NCBI GenBank assembly: GCA_001603685.1
Contig: LUZO01000376.1
Location: 1-22,467 of the forward strand
Direction of reading: 5' to 3'
Length of the DNA: 22,467 nt
Origin: Bacteroidales bacterium Bact_23
GTDB taxonomy: Bacteria; Bacteroidota; Bacteroidia; Bacteroidales; Lentimicrobiaceae
Position numbers and translations under genes: made by a program. Under the pieces are notes generated by a model, which searched no databases, had not been told where the DNA came from, and was given only the letters and a program-made list of their open reading frames with translations. Every line of letters begins with the position of its first letter. The stretch's first letter is position 1. This document shows positions 1 to 7,307 of the stretch, one piece after another.

Positions 1-43
1 ATAATATATATGGGAGATCCGGGCCATCCTTCACCTCAATTTT

Positions 44-84
44 ATTCATTTTTATGAATCAGAATTCCGAAATTTGTGAATCAA
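44..84 (+). promoter_or_regulatory. Dyad and direct repeats upstream of the first Rrf2 gene
   Basis: The arms ATTCAT (44-49) and ATGAAT (54-59) form a perfect 6-bp dyad around TTTT. TGAATCA occurs at 55-61 and again at 77-83, 22 bp apart, which is about two helical turns. GAAATTTG at 69-76 is one mismatch from the Bacteroidota -7 box TAnnTTTG. The site lies 17-57 bp before the ATG of an Rrf2 regulator, a family that often represses its own gene. Calling it an operator is inference, since only the symmetry is seen. Confidence 0.35.
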
Positions 85-100
85 ACACCCGATTACCGGT

Positions 101-502
101 ATGTCAAAGATCGTTTCCATTTCAGAAGCTGCATCAATCGCCATCCACAGCATGGTATTGATAGCCGGGGCCAACGAGCCCCTGAATGTTCAGAGCATTG
201 CCGAGCGCACCTGTTCATCGCGGCACCATGTAGCCAAAGTGCTGCAACGCCTGGTGAAAGAGGGCTACCTGAACAGCAACCGCGGCCCTTCGGGCGGCTT
301 TTCCCTCAGGATTCCCGCGGATAAAATCAACCTGTTCGAGATTTTTGAAACGATTGAAGGCAAATTGTCGGAAACCGCCTGCCCCCTCGAACATCCGGTC
401 TGCCCTTTCGACAAATGCCTGATGGGCAATATCGTCACAAAAATGACCAATGAATTTAAGGAGTATATGCAGGGGAAGACGCTGGAGGATTATTTGGAGT
501 AG
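101..502 (+). CDS. Rrf2-family transcriptional regulator, probable Fe-S sensor (copy 1)
   Basis: This is a 133-residue winged-helix DNA-binding protein of the Rrf2 family (IscR, NsrR, RsrR relatives). The helix-turn-helix and wing occupy about residues 25-70 and contain the family signature RGPSGGFSL at 61-69. Three cysteines, C94, C101 and C106 (spacing C-x6-C-x4-C), sit where IscR and NsrR bind their cluster. C38 is extra. The length is slightly below IscR and NsrR. ATG 101 gives the usual family start (MSKIVSISEAAS). No gene follows in the same transcript before the repeat-rich spacer, so this is a single-gene unit. It is paralogous to the gene at 1026. The family assignment is firm. Sensing of NO is inferred from the Cys triad and the nearby hcp and nrf genes; sensing of iron-sulfur status or redox is the alternative. 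Confidence 0.93.
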   Translation: MSKIVSISEAASIAIHSMVLIAGANEPLNVQSIAERTCSSRHHVAKVLQRLVKEGYLNSNRGPSGGFSLRIPADKINLFEIFETIEGKLSETACPLEHPVCPFDKCLMGNIVTKMTNEFKEYMQGKTLEDYLE

Positions 503-850
503 GCCGGAGGCCAGAGGTGAGAGGTGAGAGGTGAGAGTTGAGAAGTAAAAAGATTTAAGTAAAAAGTAAAAAGTGAGGTAGGAAGTAGTCCGCCGTGGCG
601 GAGTAAGAGGTAAGAGAAATTCTAAGTTCTAATCCGCCGCGGCGGACCAATGGTAAATGCGCCGACAGGTGCTGCATCCGCCAGAGGCGGACCGAAGCCA
701 AAGGCGGGGGCTGCAAATGTGCTGGCGATAGCCAGGACTGCAAATTCTCAAATCCTCAAATCTTCAAATCTTCAAATTCCCGCCGACAGGCGGGAGTCAA
801 ATTTTCAAATCTTTTTGACTCTTTTTGACGCCTTTTTTCATGACTTTTTA
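503..850. repeat. Low-complexity spacer with heptamer/octamer tandem repeats and GC hairpins
   Basis: This is the main part of a 523-bp gene-free stretch. A 7-bp repeat (AGAGGTG three times from 513 to 533, then AGAGTTG and AGAAGTA) runs on as GTAAAAA units at 559-572. An 8-bp repeat (CAAATTCT, CAAATCCT, CAAATCTT twice, CAAATTCC) fills 741-780 and resumes with two units at 798-813. CTTTTTGACT at 811-820 is nearly repeated at 821-830. Short GC-rich hairpins lie between and inside these runs and are listed separately. The reading frames through it have unlikely composition and no start context, so I see no gene. The remainder, 851-981, is AT-rich leader of the next gene. Confidence 0.85.
589..794. 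repeat. Cluster of short GC inverted repeats
   Basis: Several small palindromes share arms of the form TCCGCC/GGCGGA or CCCGCC/GGCGGG with different loops. They are 589-602 (loop GT), 633-646 (a perfect 14-bp palindrome), 677-691 (loop AGA) and 779-794 (loop GACA). Further GC/CG hairpins with loops GACA, AAA and GATA lie at 659-672, 697-705 and 722-735. The similar arms with drifting loops suggest copies of a dispersed intergenic palindrome (REP-like). Whether they act as RNA hairpins, protein sites or inert repeats cannot be told from the window. Confidence 0.7.
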
Positions 851-930
851 TTTGACTATTGTAATACATATTTAGACTAAATATAAACTAACTCCTATCC
901 CACTAATTACTAATCATTTACACTGCCAAA

Positions 931-1002
931 ATCATCTTTAAAAAATATTTTAAAAACGACCGCTATCTTAAAAATGATATCTATATTTGCGTATTCAAAT
1001 AC
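931..1002 (+). promoter_or_regulatory. Promoter and candidate operator of the second Rrf2 gene
   Basis: TATATTTG at 982-989 matches the Bacteroidota -7 element TAnnTTTG and lies 37 bp before the ATG at 1026. No good -33 TTTG is seen. An 18-bp dyad, TATTTG-N6-CAAATA (984-1001), overlaps the -7 box, and GTATT/AATAC symmetry (991-1002) is nested in it, a placement expected of a repressor site. Upstream, ATCATCTTTAA (931-941) and TTAAAAATGAT (968-978) are inverted with one mismatch. Autoregulation by the Rrf2 protein is inference from family habit. Confidence 0.5.
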
Positions 1003-1025
1003 CGAAATACAAATTCAGGTTTTAC

Positions 1026-1442
1026 ATGGCGAAAGTAGTTCATATTTCCGAGGCGGCTTCACTGGCAGTTCACAGCATGGCTTTGATTGCCGGCAGTAAG
1101 GAGATGCTGAATGTGAACCAGATAGCCGACCTTACCCACGCATCACGCAACCACCTGGCCAAAGTGATGCAAACGCTGGTAAAGAACAACTATCTGGATT
1201 CGGTCAGAGGACCAAAGGGTGGGTTTACGCTGAAGGGCGATGCCGAGAAGATTACCCTGCTCGAAATCTATGAACTGATTGAAGGAACCCTTGAAAACAG
1301 CTTCTGCGGAATCGAAGATCAACGCTGCCCTTTTGCTTCCTGTGTATTCGGCGGACTGGCCAACAAGTTTTCCATTGATTTCATTAACTACCTGAAAAAC
1401 ACCACATTGTCAAAAATATCAATTTTAGCTGACGCAGAATGA
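1026..1442 (+). CDS. Rrf2-family transcriptional regulator, probable Fe-S sensor (copy 2)
   Basis: This 138-residue Rrf2 protein is a close paralogue of the gene at 101. Both share the ISEAASxAxHSM start, the RGPxGGF wing motif and C94, C101, C106 at identical positions. ATG 1026 is preferred over an upstream TTG at 987, because it reproduces the family N-terminus and the upstream codons overlap the promoter. Its stop overlaps the start of the Fe-S protein gene in ATGA (1439-1442), which implies co-transcription and translational coupling. Regulator, Fe-S protein and hcp therefore probably form one unit, as expected for a local regulator of NO/hydroxylamine response genes. Cluster binding and NO as signal are inferred, not shown. 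Confidence 0.93.
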   Translation: MAKVVHISEAASLAVHSMALIAGSKEMLNVNQIADLTHASRNHLAKVMQTLVKNNYLDSVRGPKGGFTLKGDAEKITLLEIYELIEGTLENSFCGIEDQRCPFASCVFGGLANKFSIDFINYLKNTTLSKISILADAE

Positions 1443-2377
1443 AAAGATCCATTATAAAAATTGACGAAGAATTGTGCAACGGATGCGGAAACTGCATCCC
1501 CAACTGCCACGAAGGCGCTCTCCAGATAATCGACGGCAAGGCCCGTCTGATCAGCGACCTGTTTTGCGACGGGCTGGGCGCCTGCATCGGACATTGCCCC
1601 GAAGGCGCCATCAGCATCGAAGAGCGTGAAGCCGAGCCTTACGACGAAATCAAGGTTATGGAGCAGATGGTGGTTCCAAAGGGAAGAAACACCATTCTGG
1701 CCCATCTGGAGCACCTGCGCGACCACAACGAAACCGAACTGCTCAGGCAGGCCATCAATTATATTAAGGAGAACAACATCGATATGAGTCCTCAGGCCGG
1801 AAGCAACCCTCAAAGCAATGGCACACCTGCCACCTTTAACAGTATTGCCGAAGCCAGAGCCTCGGTTGCCGCTCCCTCATCGGGCTGCGGCGGCGGATGC
1901 CCGGGTTCAGCCACCATCGATTTCAACATCGACCTGAATAAAATGAATGAAGCCGTGGCTGCCGCAAAGGCCGAAACCACGGTTACCGACGCCCCTTCGG
2001 AACTCCGGCAGTGGCCGGTACAGCTTCATCTGCTGAATCCGCAGGCCGGTTATTTCAGAAACGCCGATGTACTGCTTGCAGCCGACTGCGCCGGATTCTC
2101 GATGGGCAACTTCCACAACAGATTTCTGAAAGGGAAAACCCTGGCAATTGCCTGCCCGAAGCTCGATACCAACAAGGAGTCGTATCTCGAAAAGCTCACC
2201 GCCATGATTGCAAAAAGCAACATCAACACCATGACGGTGGTTATGATGGAAGTTCCCTGCTGCGGCGGCCTTGTGCAAATGGCACAATCGGCCAGGCAGC
2301 TTGCCGGAAGAAACATCCCGATAAAAAAATGCATCGTTGGCATTCAGGGTGATGTTTTATCAGAGGAATGGGTGTAA
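1439..2377 (+). CDS. Ferredoxin-like Fe-S protein associated with hcp
   Basis: This is a 312-residue cytoplasmic protein with an N-terminal dicluster ferredoxin domain. The first site is canonical (C13, C16, C19, C23: C-x2-C-x2-C-x3-C). The second has C43, C49 and C53 with Leu46 in place of one Cys, so it may hold a 3Fe-4S cluster or borrow a ligand. A linker with CGGGC (C150, C154) follows. A C-terminal domain of about residues 185-312 carries C207, C229 and a CC pair at 254-255 in PCCGG. Similar proteins are commonly found beside hcp in anaerobes. No Hcr-type flavin reductase is seen in the window, so electron delivery to Hcp is a reasonable guess. A role in cluster maturation is the alternative. 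It overlaps the upstream Rrf2 gene by 4 bp. Confidence 0.85.
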   Translation: MKRSIIKIDEELCNGCGNCIPNCHEGALQIIDGKARLISDLFCDGLGACIGHCPEGAISIEEREAEPYDEIKVMEQMVVPKGRNTILAHLEHLRDHNETELLRQAINYIKENNIDMSPQAGSNPQSNGTPATFNSIAEARASVAAPSSGCGGGCPGSATIDFNIDLNKMNEAVAAAKAETTVTDAPSELRQWPVQLHLLNPQAGYFRNADVLLAADCAGFSMGNFHNRFLKGKTLAIACPKLDTNKESYLEKLTAMIAKSNINTMTVVMMEVPCCGGLVQMAQSARQLAGRNIPIKKCIVGIQGDVLSEEWV

Positions 2378-2416
2378 ATTGCAGCGTTTTTTCAGAAAAT
2401 AATATTGCAACTAAAT

Positions 2417-3697
2417 ATGAAAGGTAAAATATCATCAATTCTGGCGTTTCTCGCGGTTTTGCTCGCTTTTCCGACCATCGGCAGGGCTCAGTTTGTGATG
2501 AGCGGCGAACTTCGTCCTAGGGCCGAATTCAGGCATGGCTACAAAGCTCCGGCTTTCGATGGCATGACTCCCGCTGCCTTTATTTCGCAGCGCAGCAGAA
2601 TAAACCTGAATTACAAGGACGAAAAAATGAAAGCCGGCATCAGCCTGCAGGATGTCCGCGTGTGGGGCAATGTTACCCAGATGAATGTATCGGACAACAA
2701 CTTTTCGGTGCACGAGGCCTGGGGCGAGTACTTCTTCACCCCTACCCTTTCATTTAAAGCCGGCCGTATGGAGCTGGTTTATGACGACTCGCGCATGCTG
2801 GGCAATGTTGACTGGGCACAGCAGGCACGCAGCCACGACATCGGACTTTTGAAATGGCAGCCCGGAACCTGGAAAATTCATGGCGGGCTGGCATTCAACC
2901 AGGATAAGGAACGCCTCGACGACAGGCTGTACTATGTGGCAGGCAATTACAAATCGATGCAGATGCTGTGGATTAACCACTCGTGGGAAATCCTGGAAAT
3001 GAGTCTGCTGGCTCTCAATACCGGCAACCACAACCGGCTGGAGAACGGACAGGTGGTGGTTTACGATACCCGTTTTACCCAGACCTTAGGCGGAACCGGA
3101 ACCCTGAAGGTACACCCGGTTACGCTGAACGCCTCCATCTACAAACAAACCGGCAAGGATGTGCCCGACATTAAAGTGGATGCGCTGATGTATGCGGCCA
3201 ATGCAAAACTCGTCCTCAGCAAAGCGCTCAGTATCACCGCCGGCATTGAAAACCTTTCGGGCACCAGCCAGAAAAACGCTTCGCCAAATGTTACCAACAG
3301 TTTTAATCCGCTGTTCGGAACCAACCATAAATTCAACGGACACATGGATTATTACTATGTGGGCAACCACATCAACAGCGTGGGACTGCAGGATATTTTC
3401 GTGAAGCTGAACTTCGGAAAGGGTATTGTAAGCATGGGCACCGATTTACACCTGTTCAGCGCTGCCGCCGACATCGTTGATCCGAAAAACCCGGGAAATG
3501 TAATGAGCAAAAACCTTGGTCAGGAGATAGATGCCTATCTGGCCATCAAACTGGCCGGCAATGTAACGCTGAATGCCGGCTACTCGCAGTATCTGACCAC
3601 TGCATCGGTAATTGCCCTGAAGGGCGGAAGCCAGGATTTGACCAGCTACTGGGCATGGGCTTCACTCACCTTCAAACCAACTTTTTTCGAACACTAA
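2417..3697 (+). CDS. Outer-membrane beta-barrel, alginate-export/porin-like
   Basis: This 426-residue exported protein has a signal peptide at about 1-24 (hydrophobic core FLAVLLAF, likely cleavage after GRA). The mature part shows alternating polar/hydrophobic strands rich in Tyr, Trp, Asn and Gly, a start such as SGELRPRAEFRHGYK, and a C-terminus ending in an aromatic strand (LTFKPTFFEH). This pattern fits alginate-export-type porins, a loose family of outer-membrane channels that need not transport alginate. ATG 2417 is chosen over TTG 2405 because it starts the signal peptide. It lies between the Fe-S protein (39 bp upstream) and hcp (88 bp downstream), so it may let nitrite, hydroxylamine or another small solute into the periplasm. 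The substrate is unknown. Confidence 0.75.
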   Translation: MKGKISSILAFLAVLLAFPTIGRAQFVMSGELRPRAEFRHGYKAPAFDGMTPAAFISQRSRINLNYKDEKMKAGISLQDVRVWGNVTQMNVSDNNFSVHEAWGEYFFTPTLSFKAGRMELVYDDSRMLGNVDWAQQARSHDIGLLKWQPGTWKIHGGLAFNQDKERLDDRLYYVAGNYKSMQMLWINHSWEILEMSLLALNTGNHNRLENGQVVVYDTRFTQTLGGTGTLKVHPVTLNASIYKQTGKDVPDIKVDALMYAANAKLVLSKALSITAGIENLSGTSQKNASPNVTNSFNPLFGTNHKFNGHMDYYYVGNHINSVGLQDIFVKLNFGKGIVSMGTDLHLFSAAADIVDPKNPGNVMSKNLGQEIDAYLAIKLAGNVTLNAGYSQYLTTASVIALKGGSQDLTSYWAWASLTFKPTFFEH

Positions 3698-3785
3698 AAA
3701 CAGAACGCTTCACCGTCTGAAGTGGAAAAAACAGAAACAAGATAACTCAAACAATTATTAATCAACAATTTAAAAAAGTTTTACT

Positions 3786-5438
3786 ATGAGCATGTTTTGC
3801 TATCAATGTCAGGAGACAGCCAAAGGAACCGGCTGTACAGTTAAAGGCGTTTGCGGAAAAACCGACGATGTTGCCAATCTGCAGGACCTTTTGGTTTATG
3901 TTCTGAAAGGCATTTCGGTTTACAGTGTAAAAGCCCGCGAAAAAGGGATTGAAAATGCAACCGTAAACAAGTTCGTATTCGACAGCCTGTTTACCACCAT
4001 TACCAACGCCAACTTCGACCGCGATATTTTCATCAACCGCGTTCGCGAAGGTCTGAAGCTGCGCAATGAGATGAGAAGCGCCTGCGAAAAGGCCGGCATC
4101 ACTTTCAGCCAGCCGCTGCCCGAGTGTGCTACCTGGTTTGCCGACACCGCCGAGGAATTTGAGGCAAAAGCTCCGGCCGTTGGCGTTCTTGCTACTGAGA
4201 ACGAAGATGTCCGCTCGTTGCGCGAACTGACCATGTACGGTCTTAAAGGTATGGCTGCCTACACCGAGCATGCTTACAACCTCGGTTTCGAAGATCCGGA
4301 AATCTACGCTTTCATGCAGCGCGCACTGGTTGACACCCTGAACGACAACCTCACCGCCGATGAACTGGTTGCACTGGTTATGGAAACCGGAAAATACGGC
4401 GTTTCGGCCATGGCCCTGCTCGACAAGGCCAATACCACCAGCTACGGCAACCCCGAAATCACCAGGGTTAACATTGGCGTAGGCAAGAACCCCGGTATCC
4501 TCATCAGCGGTCACGACCTGAAGGATATGGAAGAGTTGCTGAAACAGACCGAAGGCACCGGCGTGGATGTATATACCCACAGCGAAATGCTTCCGGCCAA
4601 CTACTACCCCGCATTCAAGAAATACAGCCACTTTGTGGGCAACTACGGAAGCTCATGGTGGAAACAGAGGGACGACTTTGAAACCTTCAACGGACCCATT
4701 CTTTTCACCACCAACTGCATTGTTCCGCCGCTGTCGAAAGCTACCTACAGCGATAAGGTTTACACCACCGGCGCATCGGGTTACCCCGGATTCAAGCACA
4801 TTCCCAACCGTGAGAACGGCAAAATGAAGGATTTCAGCGAAATCATCGAGCACGCAAAGAAATGCGCACCTCCCACAGAGATTGAGAAAGGCGAAATCGT
4901 TGGCGGATTTGCCCATGCACAGGTATTTGCACTTGCCGATAAGGTAGTTGACGCCGTTAAAACCGGTGCTATCCGCAAGTTCTTTGTAATGGCCGGTTGC
5001 GATGGCCGCTTCAAGGAGCGCGATTACTACACACAGTTTGCTGAGGCGCTGCCGAAGGATACCGTTATCCTGACCGCCGGCTGTGCCAAGTATCGTTACA
5101 ACAAACTGCCTCTGGGCGATATCGGCGGAATTCCGCGCGTACTGGATGCAGGACAGTGCAACGACTCCTACTCACTGGCAGTTATTGCCCTGAAACTGAA
5201 GGAAATCTTCGAACTGAACGATGTTAACGAACTGCCGATTGCCTACAACATTGCATGGTACGAGCAGAAAGCCGTTATCGTTCTGCTGGCACTGCTCTAT
5301 CTTGGCGTGAAGAACATTCACCTCGGGCCCACCCTCCCGGGATTCCTTTCACCCAATGTGGCAAAAGTGCTGGTTGAAACCTTCGGTATTGCCGGAATCG
5401 GTACCGTTGAAGACGACATCAAACTTTTCCTGAATTAA
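3786..5438 (+). CDS. hcp: Hybrid cluster protein / hydroxylamine reductase, class I
   Basis: This 550-residue cytoplasmic Hcp reduces NO to N2O and/or hydroxylamine to ammonia in nitrosative-stress defence. The N-terminal cubane site is C5, C8, C17, C23 (C-x2-C-x8-C-x5-C), the spacing of class I enzymes such as that of Desulfovibrio. All hybrid-cluster ligands are visible: H243, E267, C311, C405 (the persulfide Cys), C433, C458, E493 and K495. They are offset by one from the numbering I recall for the Desulfovibrio enzyme. Length is full. A second Met at 3792 would give the more usual MFC start. The 88-bp gap before it has no clear TAnnTTTG box, so it is probably read through from the upstream genes. 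It is followed by an intrinsic terminator. Confidence 0.98.
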   Translation: MSMFCYQCQETAKGTGCTVKGVCGKTDDVANLQDLLVYVLKGISVYSVKAREKGIENATVNKFVFDSLFTTITNANFDRDIFINRVREGLKLRNEMRSACEKAGITFSQPLPECATWFADTAEEFEAKAPAVGVLATENEDVRSLRELTMYGLKGMAAYTEHAYNLGFEDPEIYAFMQRALVDTLNDNLTADELVALVMETGKYGVSAMALLDKANTTSYGNPEITRVNIGVGKNPGILISGHDLKDMEELLKQTEGTGVDVYTHSEMLPANYYPAFKKYSHFVGNYGSSWWKQRDDFETFNGPILFTTNCIVPPLSKATYSDKVYTTGASGYPGFKHIPNRENGKMKDFSEIIEHAKKCAPPTEIEKGEIVGGFAHAQVFALADKVVDAVKTGAIRKFFVMAGCDGRFKERDYYTQFAEALPKDTVILTAGCAKYRYNKLPLGDIGGIPRVLDAGQCNDSYSLAVIALKLKEIFELNDVNELPIAYNIAWYEQKAVIVLLALLYLGVKNIHLGPTLPGFLSPNVAKVLVETFGIAGIGTVEDDIKLFLN

Positions 5439-5460
5439 TAAATCCTTAGGATTTCCACGG

Positions 5461-5516
5461 CGCAGGGTCGCTATGGCAGCGGTTCTCCCCTATCATAGCG
5501 GCCCTGCGTATTTTTT
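5461..5516 (+). terminator. hcp: Intrinsic terminator after hcp
   Basis: A 15-bp stem (5461-5475 with 5494-5508) has only one G-T wobble and an 18-nt loop. It is followed by TA and six T. This should end the hcp transcript. It lies 22 bp before the next gene, leaving little room for a separate promoter, so it may also work as a partial terminator that lets some transcripts continue. Confidence 0.85.
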
Positions 5517-5537
5517 AACTTCAAATAAGCATTTTCC

Positions 5538-6767
5538 ATGAGCGAACTCATAAACAACTCCCAGAAACGCAAGGCACAGCTTAAGGAACTGATTCTGAAG
5601 CTTCACAAAGGCGATAATCAGGAAGCGGTGCGTGAAGAACTGATAGAAACCCTTCGCCAGGTTCCTTACGGTGAGGTGGTAGAGGTGGAAGAGGAACTGA
5701 TTGCCGAAGGGCTTCCGGTTGAGGAGGTTCTCAGGCTGTGCGATGTCCACTCCGCCGTACTTCAGGGAAACATCGACCTGAGCGGATCAAAGAAAATTCC
5801 GGAAGGTCATCCCATTGATGTTTTTGAACGCGAAAACAAGGAGTTGCTAAAAGTTACCGCTCAGGCCAGAGAGCTGCTTGAAAAGGCTGCCGGAGTTCCT
5901 GAAAGCGAACTGCCCGAACTGATCCTGAATCTCAGAGGGCTGTTCAACAGCCTGATGGATGCCGACAAGCACTATCTGCGCAAGGAATACCTGCTGTTCC
6001 CCTATCTCGAGAACAAAGGCATCACCGGACCTCCCAAGGTGATGTGGGGCAAGCAGGATGAAATCAGGGAGTTGCTGAAAGGAAGCATAGAGATTCTTCA
6101 GCAGAAAGAGATTACCCGCGACGAGTTACTGGCTTCGGCCGAGATTGTGCTGAACCAGGCGCTCCACGGCGTTGACGACATGACCGTAAAAGAGGAGGAG
6201 ATCCTCTTCCCCATGGCCATGGACAAGCTGACCGACGCCGAATGGTACGAAATCAGCAAACAATCGCTCGACATCGGCTTTTGCCTCTACGATCCACAGG
6301 TTAACTGGGTGCCCGAAGGAGTGGCGGAAGAGAGCATCAACGACATTCAGAAGTCGGGGAGCCACATTCAGCTGCCGTCCGGAAGCTTCAGCGCCGCCGA
6401 GCTGCTGGCAATCCTGAATACCATCCCCCTCGATATGACTTTCGTGGATAAGGATGACAAGGTGAAATACTTCACCCAGGGCGCCGAGAGGGTATTCCAG
6501 CGCAACCGCGCCATCCTGAACCGCGATGTAAGGCTGTGCCATCCGCCGGCAAGCGCCCACATCGTCGATAAGATCATCGACGATTTCAAATCGGGCAAAC
6601 AGGACCGCGTTCCGTTCTGGATCAACATGCGCGGCAGAATGATTCACATCGAATATTTCGCACTCAGGGATGCAAAAGGCGAATATCTGGGCGTACTGGA
6701 AGTATCGCACGATGTAACCCGCTACCGCGAACTCCAGGGCGAACAAAGAATTCTGTCGTACACCTAA
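5538..6767 (+). CDS. DUF438-hemerythrin-PAS protein
   Basis: This 409-residue cytoplasmic protein has three parts. About residues 12-75 form a DUF438 domain. About 88-235 form a hemerythrin-like four-helix domain with candidate diiron ligands H91, H145, E150, H210 and nearby acidic residues (E219-E221). About 275-400 form a PAS domain with the family-typical segment CHPPASAH near 344-351. Hemerythrin domains bind O2 or NO at a diiron centre, and PAS domains sense small ligands or redox. The protein has no kinase or output domain, so it must act through a partner or as an enzyme or repair factor. It leads a three-gene set with 11-bp and 10-bp gaps, right after hcp. Domain calls are strong; the function is unknown. 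Confidence 0.88.
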   Translation: MSELINNSQKRKAQLKELILKLHKGDNQEAVREELIETLRQVPYGEVVEVEEELIAEGLPVEEVLRLCDVHSAVLQGNIDLSGSKKIPEGHPIDVFERENKELLKVTAQARELLEKAAGVPESELPELILNLRGLFNSLMDADKHYLRKEYLLFPYLENKGITGPPKVMWGKQDEIRELLKGSIEILQQKEITRDELLASAEIVLNQALHGVDDMTVKEEEILFPMAMDKLTDAEWYEISKQSLDIGFCLYDPQVNWVPEGVAEESINDIQKSGSHIQLPSGSFSAAELLAILNTIPLDMTFVDKDDKVKYFTQGAERVFQRNRAILNRDVRLCHPPASAHIVDKIIDDFKSGKQDRVPFWINMRGRMIHIEYFALRDAKGEYLGVLEVSHDVTRYRELQGEQRILSYT

Positions 6768-6778
6768 ACCGCCGGACC

Positions 6779-7297
6779 ATGCACAACGAACTCATCATCA
6801 CCCCGAAAACCAGGGTTCTGCAGGTTATTGAAACCTATCCGCAGCTCGAGGAAATCCTGATCGGCTATATTCCGGCTTTCGAAAAGCTGAAAAACCCGCT
6901 GCTTCGTAAAACGGTGGCGAAGATTGCCACGCTTCAGCAGGCGGCTGCCATCGGAAATGTAAAGGTTGAAGACCTGATCAACCGCCTCAGGGCCGAAATC
7001 GGGCAGGATATCTTTACCCAGGACGAGAACAAGCTGCTCACCACCGAAAAGCCCGCCTGGTTCAACGAATCGCTGGTGACTGCCGGACTGGATGCCCGCC
7101 CCATGCTCGAAGCAGGCGAACATCCCGTAAATCAGGTAATTGCCGACCTGAACGCTTTGGGAAAAGGCAAAATATACAAACTCACCGCCCCCTTCCTTCC
7201 CGCACCGCTGATCGACAAGGCTGCCAGCCTGAATTTCAGCAACTGGGTAGTAAAGGAGAGCGAAAACAAATACATCATCTATTTCATTTCACTTTAA
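6779..7297 (+). CDS. DUF1858-DUF2249 protein
   Basis: This 172-residue cytoplasmic protein has two small domains. Residues about 5-70 resemble DUF1858 (start ITPKTRVLQVIETYPQLEEIL, seen in hybrid-cluster-associated and ScdA/Ric-related proteins). Residues about 100-168 resemble DUF2249, with the signature LDARPML and GEHP at 104-116 and a C-terminal beta-strand. There is no Cys, so it does not itself hold an Fe-S cluster. It starts 11 bp after the hemerythrin-PAS gene and ends 10 bp before a cupin gene, so all three are probably co-translated. The biochemical role is unknown. Its partners suggest nitrosative-stress or redox sensing, which is inference. Confidence 0.8.
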   Translation: MHNELIITPKTRVLQVIETYPQLEEILIGYIPAFEKLKNPLLRKTVAKIATLQQAAAIGNVKVEDLINRLRAEIGQDIFTQDENKLLTTEKPAWFNESLVTAGLDARPMLEAGEHPVNQVIADLNALGKGKIYKLTAPFLPAPLIDKAASLNFSNWVVKESENKYIIYFISL

Positions 7298-7307
7298 AAC
7301 CCGAGAC

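Noticed and set aside
741..813. CRISPR-like array
   Set aside because: The repeat units are 8 bp and directly adjacent, with no spacers of 25-40 bp and no cas genes, so this is a simple tandem repeat.
650..880. Short + strand reading frame across the repeat spacer
   Set aside because: The predicted peptide is just translated tandem repeats and palindromes, with no family resemblance.
3708..3722. CTTCA-N5-TGAAG hairpin after the beta-barrel gene as a terminator
   Set aside because: The stem is only 5 bp and is followed by an A run instead of T, so termination before hcp is not supported.
3762..4631. Long antisense reading frame (289 residues) opposite hcp
   Set aside because: It lies wholly opposite a fully recognisable hcp, shows no domain, and follows from the codon bias of hcp.
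6126..6746. Antisense reading frame (206 residues) opposite the hemerythrin-PAS gene
   Set aside because: It is a mirror of the real gene with no start context or domain.
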